Assembly: GCA_018105865.1 (NCBI GenBank)
Contig: CM030835.1
Span: 2,404,816-2,468,815, forward strand
From: Metaphire vulgaris
Lineage: Eukaryota; Annelida; Clitellata; Crassiclitellata; Megascolecidae
Reading direction: 5' to 3'
DNA: 64,000 nucleotides
In this document: one piece after another, positions 1 through 28,206 of the stretch
How positions within the stretch are numbered: position 1 is the stretch's first letter
Layout: each line of letters starts with the position of its first letter
Program-made: the position numbers and the translations under genes
Notes under the pieces: generated by a model
What the model saw: only the letters and a program-made list of their open reading frames with translations
What the model was told of the DNA's origin: nothing
Databases searched by the model: none

Positions 1-278
1 GAAAGTCAATTCTCGATTTGTCGGGTGTTGAAAACGTGTCGAAACTTTTTCTCCCCATGAAGCCCTCTTCAGAACGCAGTGGAGGCCTATTGGACAATTT
101 TTTACACTGACAAGCAAAGGAGGTCGTTACCTTAGAATATTTGAAAGGGACTCTTAAGGGAGGCTGAGCATTTAAGCAATAACGGATTTCGCCTAAAGTG
201 TTTGGGGACTGTAGCTTCGCCGCTAATGAGTAGGCATGCACATAAGCATAAACTTCTATTAGGCCTCTGGCCTCCATT

Positions 279-467
279 CAGTGGCGGCTCCACCGGGGGG
301 CAGGGGGCCCGTGCCCCCTATTGAGTGCTTGGCCCCTCAGTGCCCCCCCCAGTTGGGACCCTATACTTAATGCTACATACATTAAACAACAAATGGTTGG
401 CCCCCCATGATTAGAAGTTGCCACCCTAACGACCCCCCCCACTTGCCAAATCCTAGAGCCGCCACTG
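279..467. mobile_element. hAT-type MITE, copy 1 (189 bp)
   Basis: The element has perfect terminal inverted repeats, CAGTGGCGGCTC at the left end and GAGCCGCCACTG at the right. It is flanked by an exact 8 bp target duplication, cctccatt, at 271-278 and 468-475, which is the hAT hallmark. The interior is C/G-run rich and non-coding. A second copy in the opposite orientation lies at 24753-24934. Confidence 0.93.
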
Positions 468-613
468 CCTCCATTTTTTGAGAGGTTCACTTAAGGAAGG
501 GGAAAGGTATAGGGGGTCGGGCCCCCACTTTTTCATCCAAGTTCACGCCGTTGGCTGTGCATTGAATCAACACGCTTGACTCTTTGCAACGAAGTCCGTG
601 TTGCGGTCTGAAG

Positions 614-1267
614 GTCGAGACGATCGGAGACGCCTACATGGTGGTCAGCGGCCTGCCGATTGCCAATCGTCTGCACGCCGAGGAAATCGCCGACATGGCG
701 CTGACCCTACTGGGCAGCGTTCGCCAGTTCCGGATCAAACACCGCCCGGACAGACCGCTCCAGGTGCGCATTGGGCTGAACTGCGGGTCCGTCGTTGCCG
801 GGGTCGTGGGTCTGACGATGCCACGGCTCTGTCTCTTCGGCGACACCGTTAACGTCGCCAGTCGGATGGAATCCACGGGGGAAGGTAAGTGGCACAGGAC
901 AGACGGTCAGTTTCAGTGGCAGCTCTTTAGATTAACCCCTTCACTGGGGATCCCAGATATATCCGTCCATTTTACATTGAGTTACAGTTAAATACACGGT
1001 TAAGGGGTTAATACAGTGTAATTCAGGCCCGTAGGAAGTGGGGTTGCAGAGGTGCAGACCGTGCAGCTGCACTCCCTGGAAAAAATCAGGGGGTGCGCTG
1101 AAGCCACTGGAAGATTGGGGAGCTGTTTTTTTTCAATTTTTGCCCAGAAAGGATTTTTAAATAGAAGAAAGAGTGACAACCTGTTTTGCTTGTCAAGGCT
1201 TTTAATCATAACTTTATAGTTAATTTTTCCAACGCAGGAGAAATCCTCCAAAATCACTTAAAATCCA

Positions 1268-1327
<60 letters not shown>

Positions 1328-1437
1328 TCCTGTAATTTTCAGCACTGTGCATCCATATCAGTGAGCGCTTTCATCTGGCATTGAAGTCGTCAAAGGTAAC
1401 CTACCTGATGCGACTAAGAGGATCGATTGAGATCAAG
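614..1437 (+). CDS. Receptor-type guanylyl cyclase, catalytic domain (partial, two exons)
   Basis: Two exons, 614-884 and 1343-1437, encode the C-terminal half of a class III nucleotide cyclase domain, which makes cGMP from GTP. The first begins [15 protein letters not shown], carrying the metal-binding Asp block, and ends in [13 protein letters not shown], with the transition-state Asn and Arg (N-x3-R) intact. It closes at a consensus donor (gtaagt, 885) in phase 1. The second starts after ttttcag (1341-1342), restores the frame as [17 protein letters not shown] and ends LRGSIEIK before gtgagt (1438). Matching phases and the unbroken family alignment argue for a live gene. The motifs resemble membrane (natriuretic, retinal or egg-peptide receptor) cyclases more than soluble ones, but the transmembrane and kinase-like parts are outside the window. 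The start at 614 is uncertain because its acceptor tract is weak. I did not find the usual last exon (GKG..TYWL). Confidence 0.9.
932..1011 (+). mobile_element. TTAA-flanked palindromic MITE, copy 1 (80 bp)
   Basis: The unit begins TTAACCCCTT and ends AAGGGGTTAA, with core text tccattttacattgagttac shared by five copies here. TTAA at both ends with CCCC/GGGG termini is what piggyBac-type transposition leaves. This copy sits in the intron between the two cyclase exons. Confidence 0.85.
1268..1326. repeat. (ATT)n microsatellite
   Basis: About 19 units of ATT lie just before the acceptor of the second cyclase exon. Confidence 0.95.
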
Positions 1438-3374
1438 GTGAGTTCAACGCAGTGGAAAACCCGATTAGTTTCAGGGAAAGGGGCACCATCCTACAGTTAT
1501 ACATGCGAGCGTGTTCTGTTCAGCCTAGCCAGGGTGTTTCGGTAGGCCCTAAGTACTGAGACGGCCTGTCGGCCATCACCCCTATCCGTACTCCCTCCCC
1601 CCCCACGAACCCGACAACATTTTCTCGAGTTTGTCCAAATTTCACGAGCAGTGTAGGTCCGAAAGGGGGGCTATCCCCGGCCCCCGCTCTAAAACTTTGA
1701 ATGCAAGAGGCCTACAGAGTGACGGTATACATGAACTAGGGTATTCTGCTTGTGACGATCGAAACGTGAATAAAGGAGGTGCGATCATAGAGATGTTGGT
1801 GTGCTTAATTTTAGGGGAAAGGTTTACAGACGACGTACTGGTTAGAGGGGAAAGAGGAAGAAGAAGAAGAAGAAGAAGAAGAAGTTAAAGGAGTGGGAAG
1901 TCTCATTTATAATTCGCTGCTGTCGTCCACTGAGCCATTGTCTTGTCTTGCCTTTGCTCCGAAAGTTGTCTGCATTGTGGACTGTCTTCTTCCGCGTGCT
2001 ATGGACCATATTGAATAACTCCAGTTGTACATGAAAGTCGCTTCACGGAGAAAGAAATAACTATCCACTTGGACGCCAAAGGCACTAAACTGTTTGTTAA
2101 CAGTGGCACAGCCAGGATTCCGGAATGGGGGGGGGGGGGGGTACATCGACATTTTCAGGCTCTGAGATGAAAAAATCTCGACGACAAAAATCTTGTAAAG
2201 CGCTCAGACTACCCCTATCACCCCCTAAACTATTCAATAGTTTTGCACAAGTCCCACAACTGGTTCAAGTCAGAATAGCCCCCCCCGCCCCGGTGGCTAC
2301 ACTTATGACTGCTAAACTAGAGATGGCCATGAATTGGGTTAACCCATGGGTTGTGTCAGACTTTTCCATATTTATGGTGTATTGGGTTAGGTTAGAAAAT
2401 GAGTCCTGGTTTAAGAAATTGTAATGTATTACGTTGGGTTGGGCTATACGATTTCTATTACAACGAAACAGATATTGGAAAAAGACACTGCTCAATGCAA
2501 AAATGTGTCAGTGCTGGGGTTTGGGGGGATTTTGAGCTTTTGGGGCAAAATCTCCCCTCCCCTAAAAGGCCTGCTGTTGCTTCTTAATTTTATTTATCTG
2601 TCATTTCAGTTTACAGTATTACAGTTGGGTTCTAAAAAACGGACCGATGGCCATCTCTGTGCTAAACTGCAGCAAATATTGTGTAACTGAAACAGTGCTA
2701 CTGTGAATATCTATAATTATTACTGAATATTACAAATGTCAGATATAATCATCTTTATTCGTGACAAGCACAGCATAACAATAGTAGTACACAACCAGTA
2801 GTACACAACCAAGGAAAACACAAATATATATGATATGATATGAACTGTATATTTTATATGCTGCATATCTGGCAATGTGATCTAATGTATTCTGATGTGG
2901 AAAGCCTGATACTCATGAATAATTGATTTCAAGTACCGGTACCTGTGTCACCCAGATATAAAAATCTGGAATTATTGGCCAGCTGATCCAACTGCATTAT
3001 ACCCTAAAGTATGATCCATAATAGTGAGTATGCATGTCGCCACAGCATTGTAGCAAAGTAGATCTGAACACTAGAGTGATATAAACACAATTAGACCAGT
3101 GCAAACAGTTTAAAGTTGATTCCTAGTAGCATTAATTTTAACAGAAAAGACTGACAAGCACATTTTGACACAAAACTCACACATTCACAAATATCAATTT
3201 TATAAAAACTGACTAGGCATTTTCACTCCTTAAAATCAATCCATTGTCTTGTCATAATGCGTGTCTCGATAGGATCTTTAGAGCATTTAAGCCGATCCAC
3301 TCAGAAAAGAAACATCCGAATGCCTGATAAAATTTAATATTTTGCACCAGTTGGAAGATCAGTCAGTCAGTCAG
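1438..3374. other. Intergenic space between convergent cyclase and DDR genes
   Basis: I see no exon of either gene here. It holds an (AAG)n tract (1857-1885), a poly-G/poly-C bounded stretch (2107-2300) that looks like a transposon relic, and a block at about 2492-2530 (caatgcaaaaatgtgt...) that recurs at about 58770-58810. Any 3' UTR of the receptor should fall in the right-hand part. Confidence 0.6.
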
Positions 3375-20058
<16,684 letters not shown>

Positions 20059-20082
20059 CTGGTAATTCGGCACGGGCTGTTA

Positions 20083-22637
20083 CGGCACGTCCTTCTTCTA
20101 CGTGCGACTCTGCGACGAGTCCTCCTTGCCTTGAGAACGGCTGGAACCAACGAATAGCTGGCAAAAAACAAATGGAGCAATAGAACCGAACAAAATTTCA
20201 AACCTTGGATTTTCTCTAATCAAAAAAAAAAGTCGATGCACTCGGACAACGCGATAGAGATCAGGCCCTATTGCAAAATTATGTTTACTTACTTACTTAC
20301 TCGGAATTCATTGTAGCGGTCATGGAAAAGTCTCTCTAGACTCATTATGACCGCAATAGGACTGTAAAGCATCGAAACTGAAATATATAGATTTAGGAAT
20401 TCCCAGGTTTAGAAACTAAACTATCCAAATATTTGACAGCAAGATTAACAATAAATGATATGAATTTGAGATATGCCTACAAACCCTACGCGTTGCTTCA
20501 TAAAGTTTGGAGCCCTGATATTCACAGCAACTGAATTTTAAAAAAGCACCCGTGCAGCCAAAGCACTAGACAAATTCATTCAATTATTGTGCACTGCTTC
20601 ATTCATTTATTTTACAGTTCTATATAAATTGTCCTGGAATACAATACAATACAATTCATATGTCAGGCATAATTTTACTTTACAAAATGTCACAATATAG
20701 TCACATTTCAGCAAAACCAAACACAAATTATCACAAAATGATCGTTGAGCAAGAAACGAAAGCAGTTTAGTCGTCAATGAAGTTTTCAAAGAGCACCAAC
20801 TTGACTAACAGTGGTTAGAACCACGTTCTTTACGGGGGAACGGCTGACATTGATGTGTATGGCCTTAATCCAATTTCGAAAGGGAAATGGTGATTTAAAC
20901 ATCCCACTCAGAAGATGAATTACCCTGATTATCTATCACACGGACACATTGTGGCTAACCAGACTGGTGCCTGCACCCACAAACAGACAGTACCGGTAGT
21001 GGCACATTTTACTAAGACTCAGAGATTTCCATACGTTAATATCCCTGGTGGGTTAATGGTAATCCTATTTAAACAGCAGGATGCATAATTGCATATAAAC
21101 CCCCAATTTTTTCATCAAAGAGACTTCTGCTTCTCCAGATATGCATTTTATACAATTTAGCTGAGTAGGAGAGATTCCAACAAGATTTACTGGCAATTAA
21201 TTGACAAGATCATGCATACATGTCATATGTACAAATAGATACATTTATGTGAATGATTTTAAATGCAATATGAATACCTTAGGATGTTGGATTACCAGTA
21301 AGAATTTATTAAGTATTTTATATTATTTTGTATGTAGTGATAATATTGCAAATGTTATAATATGCTGAAATTTTATATGAAAACAGTTATGGCATTGTGG
21401 ACTGTGAAACATTCAATAGAACTTCGTTATAATGTAATTTGCTGGTCTGTAAAAGTTAGTACGCTATATCCAAATACCATCAAATACGGTAGGACATTAC
21501 ATGGGACCATACATCTATACCACTGAACAAAATTGACAAAGATTCAGTCAAAATGCTAATCTAGACATTACTCTCTACCAGAAAATACCTATAGCCATGC
21601 AGTTTTCTCTGGTCTTCCAGTCTCAGTACTTGAGCCATCTGAGAAAGTGATGAATGCAAAGGCTAAATTTGTTCTCAATCCAAAGTGAAATGGCCAAATC
21701 AAAGTGGCAATGATGTTACTTCACTGACTTCCAGGAAAAAAACACAGATCTGATTATAAATTACCGGTATATCTCTTGGTCCATCAGACTTTCAATGGTC
21801 AAGCCTGCACTTATCTGAAGTGGCCACTGACACCGTTTTCAGAGATCCCAAAGTTCAAGTTACAGGCAGTTAATTATCACTTTTGGCAGGATACCTTATT
21901 AGGCCTATAAAAAGAACTGCTTAATGCTCATTTCTAGCAAAGAAAGACAAAGTGATGCACACTCAGTAACTATTCACTGACTGGATAAGTCTATTACTGC
22001 TAATGTGCTACTGTATTGAAAGTAATTCATTATAGCATTAGCATCTAAAGACGAAATATATTACAGTAATGCACTATTTCTAAACTTCTATTAGCATCAC
22101 TGTGGGTGTATGACTGTATGTGCATGTGTGTAAGCAAGTGTACACACATCATACACAAAAAGCAGATTTGTTTCTAAGGGTTTCGTCTTTAGTCACTACA
22201 TAATTTAGACCCTTTAGTTTAGACACAAAAGCAGGTGTAGAGTGACTGCAGCCATTATCAAATCTTATGTATTATTCAAATGAATTTGCCAAATGTAAAT
22301 GCAGGTGCTGGTGTCCTAGAAAATTGGCAAATGCTTGATTATTCAGTCCAATCAAGCAATGAAGTCGTCACTGCACATTTCCCTTTCAGTCCTTTCAAGA
22401 CTTAAGCCCGTTCTTTATTACTGCTACTGTGTAACTATATTGAAAAGAAGTGCAATAGGCCTACGTGATACCTGCAGTCACTAAGAAGATGCATATTACA
22501 GCAATGCATTACATTGTTGATATTTCAATAATTTACTAAATTAATTATGAAAATAATTTTTACTTTAAGCAATAGAAGTCCTAGAACATTACCAGTTTTG
22601 ACTAAGAGTTGGATAACAAGTATGCTGACTCCACTTA

Positions 22638-22715
<78 letters not shown>

Positions 22716-22887
22716 CACACACACACACACACTGTCTCTTCAACTTCAGTTCGTGAAGGAGCAAGGATTTTTTGCATATTAGAAAACATTTAAGACTTCA
22801 ATTTCAACATTGTTTTGCTTAAATTTCACAGTGCATATGCATTTTGGATTGGCATTGAGGAATTAGATGTGGACCAAGACACTATAC
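20083..22887. other. Sequence 5' of the DDR start codon, no gene seen
   Basis: Contains the near 5' UTR (20083 to about 20160, moderately GC-rich), AT-rich unique sequence, and an (AT)n(AC)n microsatellite (22640-22733). I see no convincing coding segment. Confidence 0.55.
22640..22733. repeat. (AT)n(AC)n compound microsatellite
   Basis: About 36 AT units are followed by about 10 AC units. Confidence 0.95.
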
Positions 22888-24287
22888 CAGGGTGGATATA
22901 AATCGCGATTTTTTTAATAAAAATCAAAAAATCCGATTTTTTTGATTAAAATCTGATGTTTTTGATTTAAATCGGACATCATGATTAATATTAAATTTGA
23001 CTTAAATTCTTTTTGTGTTGGTCAAAATTTCAATGTATTATATTAGTACTACAACTGTAATTGTGTAAACAATCTAGCAGGCCTGCCATCTAACAAGGCT
23101 TAGATGTTCAATAGTAATTATTGCACCATAAAACAAAACGACAATAGAATCACATGAAACATAAAAGTACTGCATCACTAGATTCACTACTGCCACTGTA
23201 CTGCACATTATAAGTCATCAATTTGACAACAAAGTTGGTTGCAGAATGCAGACAATTAATACTAATACTATATAATAGTGTTAAAAAATAAAAATAGAAT
23301 GTGTATGATGTCATCATAGGAATTAATCCGAATCATTCAAATTACTGTGTTCATTCATGCGTTAAAGCATATCGTTACATCACTACTACTACATTAATAC
23401 TACATGTTATTACGGCTGTAAGTCAACAATCTGACACCAAAGTTGCTGACAGACATCTAACCCTTATACTGTTTTCGACTTTTTTCGTATAATACTGTAA
23501 AAAAATTAAAGATGTCAGTCAACTGTTTATGATGTCAGCATGGGAATCATTCGACAATCAGTTATTGTCATCATAGCCATCATCATGTTCATCAATATCC
23601 AGTGGCTTTCTGTTCAGCAGCTTGAAGAGAAACACCAGTTTTGCGGCTTTTTCAATTCCAAGACGATTACGAAGTTTAGAATGAACCAACCCAAAAAGAT
23701 GAAAACACTCTCTCCACACCAGCGGATGAACCTGTGGCTGTCAGTAACTTTTTTGCAACAGAAATTGTGTCTGGATCTAATCGATTACCATGAGACACCC
23801 ACCAATCAACGGGCTGAACCGATTGAATAACTTTGTCTGCAAACATGTATGTAAGAAAAGGGTGATGCCTGTGCCTTCAAGTTTATCAAACTTGGAACAA
23901 TCATGTCATGATGTGTTGAAGCCTGTGAGCCTTCATACGGACTACAAGACCTTGCATTTCTAAGCCACAGTCTTTGCACTTTGCTCTACATCCTACACCC
24001 TTTTTCCCACCAGCAGGTAATTCCTTGAAACAAGTCCAAATTAAAAAAATCAGTTCTACTGCAGGCCTGCCACCTAGTGAAAGAATAATGAGTTATGAAA
24101 ATGACAGGACGTCACAGGAGGAAAATATCTAGCACAATAAATTTATGTACAATTAAATTTTGTTATTTTAATACTTTTTTACTTAAACCATGATTTAAAT
24201 CATGATTTTTATTGTCGATTTAAATCACGATTTAAATTGATTTAAATCGTTGATTTTAATCATTTGATTTAAATCAAATCCACCCTG
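22888..24287 (-). mobile_element. hAT transposon, internally deleted (1.4 kb)
   Basis: Ends CAGGGTGGAT and TCCACCCTG are inverted and are flanked by an exact 8 bp duplication, cactatac, at 22880-22887 and 24288-24295. Sub-terminal DNA is rich in GATTTAAATC palindromes. The minus strand keeps two transposase pieces: a BED-type zinc finger near 23905-23995 (KCKDCGLEMQGL...MKAH) and a C-terminal dimerisation domain near 23590-23870 (DWWVSHGNRLDPD, VERVFSSF, VHSKLRNRLGIEKAAKL). The RNase-H core between them is missing, and a 1 nt slip in a T run splits the C-terminal block. It is a non-autonomous deletion derivative. Confidence 0.9.
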
Positions 24288-24752
24288 CACTATACTATCT
24301 GGAACTCGAAAGATGAATGCAAGAAATTTGGTATTTTTTTCAATTTTTTCAGTAATATAATTGAGACCCTTTTTCTCTGTCTTAAAAAGAGTCAAAACGT
24401 AGGCTATCTAGGATCATCATGCGGAGATGACAGATTATGCCATTTGATGCTTATGGCTGTCGGATCAAATCTTGTCAAATCGTTTGATCTGGACGAACTA
24501 GCTGATGACTTTGTGCGGCTCAAGAACAGGCGTTACCCACTTTTTCACTGATTTCATTTTCATTGCTTCAACTAAGACACTGGTCACGTTACAGACTAAT
24601 ACATTTTTGCATTACAAGCCACATTTTACATAAACTCAATGAATAACATGTTAGCCTTGTCAGGTATAAAAATGGTTGCCAAAATTTACATCTATTACAG
24701 TTTTTTTAGTATATCGACCCCCCCCCCAAGAAAAATGTGATATGACGCTACT

Positions 24753-24934
24753 CAGTGGCGGCTCTAGGATTTGGCAAGTGGGGGGCCGTTGGGGTTGCAA
24801 CTTCTAATCATGGGGGCCAACCATTTGTTGTTTAATGTATGTAGCATTAAGTATAGGGTCCCAACTGAGGGGGCACTGGGGGCAGGCACTCAATAGGGGG
24901 CACACCCTCTGCCCCCTTTGTGGAGCCGCCACTG
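24753..24934. mobile_element. hAT-type MITE, copy 2 (182 bp)
   Basis: Inverted-orientation relative of 279-467, with ends CAGTGGCGGCTC and GAGCCGCCACTG. Exact 8 bp target duplication acgctact at 24745-24752 and 24935-24942. Confidence 0.93.
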
Positions 24935-24942
24935 ACGCTACT

Positions 24943-25345
24943 GCACAATTCGACAACAGAACGAACCAGAACTTACGTTTCGTCTTCTGCGATCGCCGAA
25001 GAGTTTCTCCTTGGTCGCGCGTGTGTGTGTGTGCGAGGACTACGATCGGATTCAGTTAAATGAAGTTTTTAAAATTCTCGGCATGGTTTCATTCAGAAGT
25101 CGCCCGGCTGATCGGCATGCGGTCGGCATTCCTACCGCCGAGAACATCTGTCTCCGCCGCAAAGCGTCCGCAGGCAATCCGGAGTCTGGTCAGCCGGAAG
25201 GATTGAGTCCATGCGACAACCATAAATAAATGGACGATGAAGAGGAGACCGTTCGTTCGGGGATGGTGGTGGTGGTGGTGGTGGTGGTGGTGGTGGTGGT
25301 GGTGGACGACGGGAACGCGACCGTCGCTAGGCGGCGAACGAGACG
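24943..25345. promoter_or_regulatory. GC/CpG-rich block, possible promoter or 5' UTR
   Basis: About 400 bp markedly richer in CG dinucleotides than its AT-rich surroundings, with a (GGT)n tract at 25265-25304. It lies about 5 kb upstream of the DDR start codon on the same (minus) side, and gtagga near 25130 on the minus strand could act as a donor. This is inference from composition only; the open frames in it look non-coding. Confidence 0.35.
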
Positions 25346-26699
25346 AACCGACGCACACACCGAATGACATGTAACTTGATGTAAGCACGAATCGACTTTC
25401 TCAAGAATTGACGAACGCATGATAGGCAATGGGAGTCGCATTATGGGCATGACATGCACATGACGGATTGATCCGTCATTAAGCTGTACTGTGTGGAAAC
25501 CATAGGTCTATGTAGAGATTGGTCAATCAATTAAAGGCTACAGACTGCATATTAAGACTTCTACCAGAATCCAAAGTTCAGATAGTGGACTTCCGTTAGG
25601 ATAATGGATACTGATTTTTTTAGTACTTCTAGGCTTTATAGACAAAGCCAGTTTTATGCATGTTACATGATTTTCATGGTGTGAAAGGAAATTCTAGATT
25701 TTCCCAAAAGCAGTGATGATCGGATAGAGATGGTGGGGGACTGGAGTTGTGCCTGACCCATAACATGCCTAGTTGATTTTGATCTTGGTTGTAGGATAGT
25801 GTGATAATTCAATTAATCTATTCATCTGACTCATCGTTTAAACCCAGGCAGTTGGTTGAATATAGCAGCTATATAATTGGGGACGTCGATCTAAGCGTGA
25901 CCAGCACACGCGTGACGCCGTAACCGGTGGTTACGCTACTACCTGCTGGTTACTTTGAAAATTCATATATCTTTAAACATTTTCGTTAGTTTACGTCGCA
26001 ATGTTATTAGTCTAAACTTTGAACTGACCCGGATTCTGTCAATATAATAAGCACAGCGACGCCCACATATTGGCATATGCAGTCAAATTTTTCGAGCGGA
26101 AAGAATTTGTTGGAAATGTCTTTCTATGTTGTGAACATTTGATTTTTCGGATATTTTCGATCGGCACGTTCAAAAAAAGATGTTGACAGAAGACGAGACA
26201 GTAAAAGAAGAAACTGGTAGGCATAAGTATTTTTTCGTAATATAAAGTGTTAACTCTGGAAAACAGAGCCGCCGAGAGAATTTCCGGGCCCCGCTACAAA
26301 AACTAGTCACGGTGCCCGACCTGCCAAGTGTGTGAAAAAGTTGATGACCTTTTTCTGCTTGTCAGTATTTTTATGACTTATGGCATTGATTACTTAACAC
26401 CATCGGCCCGGGACCCTAATCAGTCTTTTTCAGGGTTCACACAACCGGTATGTTAATCCATCATCATCACCGGCCTCGGCCCCTTTGAGCTCCAAAGTTT
26501 TGCTCTTGTTTTGTAAAATACTACTAGTAGTGAATAAGTCCAGACAGTTTCAGCCCCTAGCTATGATATTTCTAAAGTTATTAGAGGTCTGAAGTTGCAA
26601 GGAATTTAAGTGGCTGTTGCGAAACTCCAAAAACGGCCCATCCTCATCATTATCTTCTTCTCCTTGTTCCTTCATGAACTGAAGTTAAGGTGACAGCAT

Positions 26700-27200
26700 G
26701 AATTTATTTCCTCCAACCATGTCGATCCTCTGTCTTCTTGACTGCTGCTGACATTTTCATTCCTGTCCACTCTTCCACGTCATCCGACCATCGTCTCCCT
26801 GGTCGCCCTCTTCGTCTAGTTCCCGGCATCATTCCTTGTTGGACTGTCCTCTCCAATGTTGACCTAGTGTCGCTGTTCCGCTGTACGTGTCCGAAGTATT
26901 GCAGCTTCCTTCTTTTGCACATGTTGAGGAACCGTCTTTCCGTTGCTGACAATTTCAAAACCTCTTCATTGGTTTTCCTATCTCTCCAACTTATGTCTTG
27001 CATGGCATGTAACAAGTACATTTCAAAAGCTTCTATTCTTCTCTGTATTTCTCTTTTCAGAGTCTAACTTTCACATCCATATGATGCTGTACTCCATGCA
27101 ACACTCAAGTATTTTCTTTGTTCTCATGCTGATATTATTGTCTTTCCAACTGTTCTTAATTTTTCTGATGGCAACCCTTCCTTTTGTCAGTCTGGCCTTT
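26700..27200 (-). mobile_element. Non-LTR retrotransposon, 3' remnant
   Basis: The minus frame reads SYGCESWTL, IQRRIEAFEMYLLHAM, KRRKLQYFGHVQR and RRRGRPGRRWSDDVEEW, the conserved C-terminal region downstream of reverse transcriptase in jockey/CR1/RTE-like LINEs. A frame break near 27021-27065 separates the parts. The reverse transcriptase itself is absent, so this is a 5'-truncated or decayed copy. Confidence 0.82.
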
Positions 27201-27346
27201 ATTTTTATTTGTTTATTTTTGGCCCATCCTAGGTACTATAAAAGTCCCATATCTCGAAGACTGCTCAAGAGATCACATCCATGGTATTGCACGCCTAGCT
27301 GAGAGCTATAGCAATGGATATCATCGCTGCCCTACGAGCCCGTGAG

Positions 27347-27348
<2 letters not shown>

Positions 27349-27405
<57 letters not shown>
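27349..27405. repeat. (ATT)n microsatellite
   Basis: About 19 units, just past the donor of the KDM4-like exon. Confidence 0.95.
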
Positions 27406-27406
<1 letters not shown>

Positions 27407-27472
27407 AAACAGAATACCAGGCTGAAATTGAAATCTTATGCGAATCACGTTTCTATTGCAGAACGTGCCTAC

Positions 27473-27817
27473 AGCTAGTCGTTCAAATCTAAACCCATGC
27501 TCTAGAGGAATGGCGTACCAGGACATAGGAGCACCATAATGATGGTAATTGATACTGTAAAGGTCCATGTCTTCGGTGTGCCAGCAAAAGGACGTCTTCC
27601 ACATAACAAAATAGAGAAAGGTGGTGTTAACACCGTCAATGGTTTCTTTGACGTCATCCAAAATGGTACCAAGGCGTTTTATGTTCCAGACGTCCTGTTC
27701 TTTGTCGTACAAGCTTCCGGAAATGTCGGCGCCATAGGTCGCTCGGTTGAAAGTCGCATTCTTCCGGAACTTCCGCTTCAGTTCATCAAATTCACTGTGA
27801 TGCGGGGTGCGATGACT
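27473..27817 (-). pseudogene. KDM4: KDM4/JMJD2-like JmjC exon with altered cofactor site
   Basis: The minus frame runs open from the JmjN-JmjC linker ([15 protein letters not shown]) through [20 protein letters not shown] and [16 protein letters not shown] to [13 protein letters not shown] and [13 protein letters not shown]4 enzymes are Fe(II)/2-oxoglutarate histone-lysine demethylases. The iron ligands of HxE, the Asn in SINY and the Tyr in YGAD are kept. The Lys that binds 2-oxoglutarate (KDM4A Lys206, in EPKSWY) is Met here (APMSWY), and TPY is TTF. A plausible acceptor (ttctaag) and donor (gtaggc, 27472) bound it. No further catalytic exon (second His) follows downstream. It is probably a dead or diverged copy; part of a diverged working gene cannot be excluded. 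Confidence 0.8.
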
Positions 27818-28206
27818 TAGAATTTAAAAATAAAACATTTGAAAATAAGAAACTAAAGCATCAAAGCAAACTTTAAATACGAAACAATAAAAATGTTCAA
27901 TATTAAGTACTAATTATATATATGGGGGTGCCATGAGCCAAATATTGGGTGGGCCAACATGGCAAGTTGCCAGTTAGCAACATGAATTTGGTTAATTCAG
28001 TTCTCTTGCCTCCCATGGGCCTTGAGCCCTCAGCCCTGGACCCATTCTCTCCCCTCCGCTTCCTGTCCTTACAGTTAAACGTCCTTCCCCTCCAATGTCC
28101 ATTCCCCGAATGGGTTATAGTGTTGTGTAGAAATTTGAAATGTTTTTACAAAATATCACCATATGTTTATGATATGATATAATAATATTATTGATATGTT
28201 ATAAAA

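Noticed and set aside
885..991. Cyclase open frame continuing past residue ...ESTGEG
   Set aside because: The continuation runs into the TTAA MITE, and a consensus donor at 885 joins in phase to the family-matching exon at 1343.
2100..2310. Possible hAT element starting CAGTGGCACAGCCAGG
   Set aside because: No matching right end or target duplication found.
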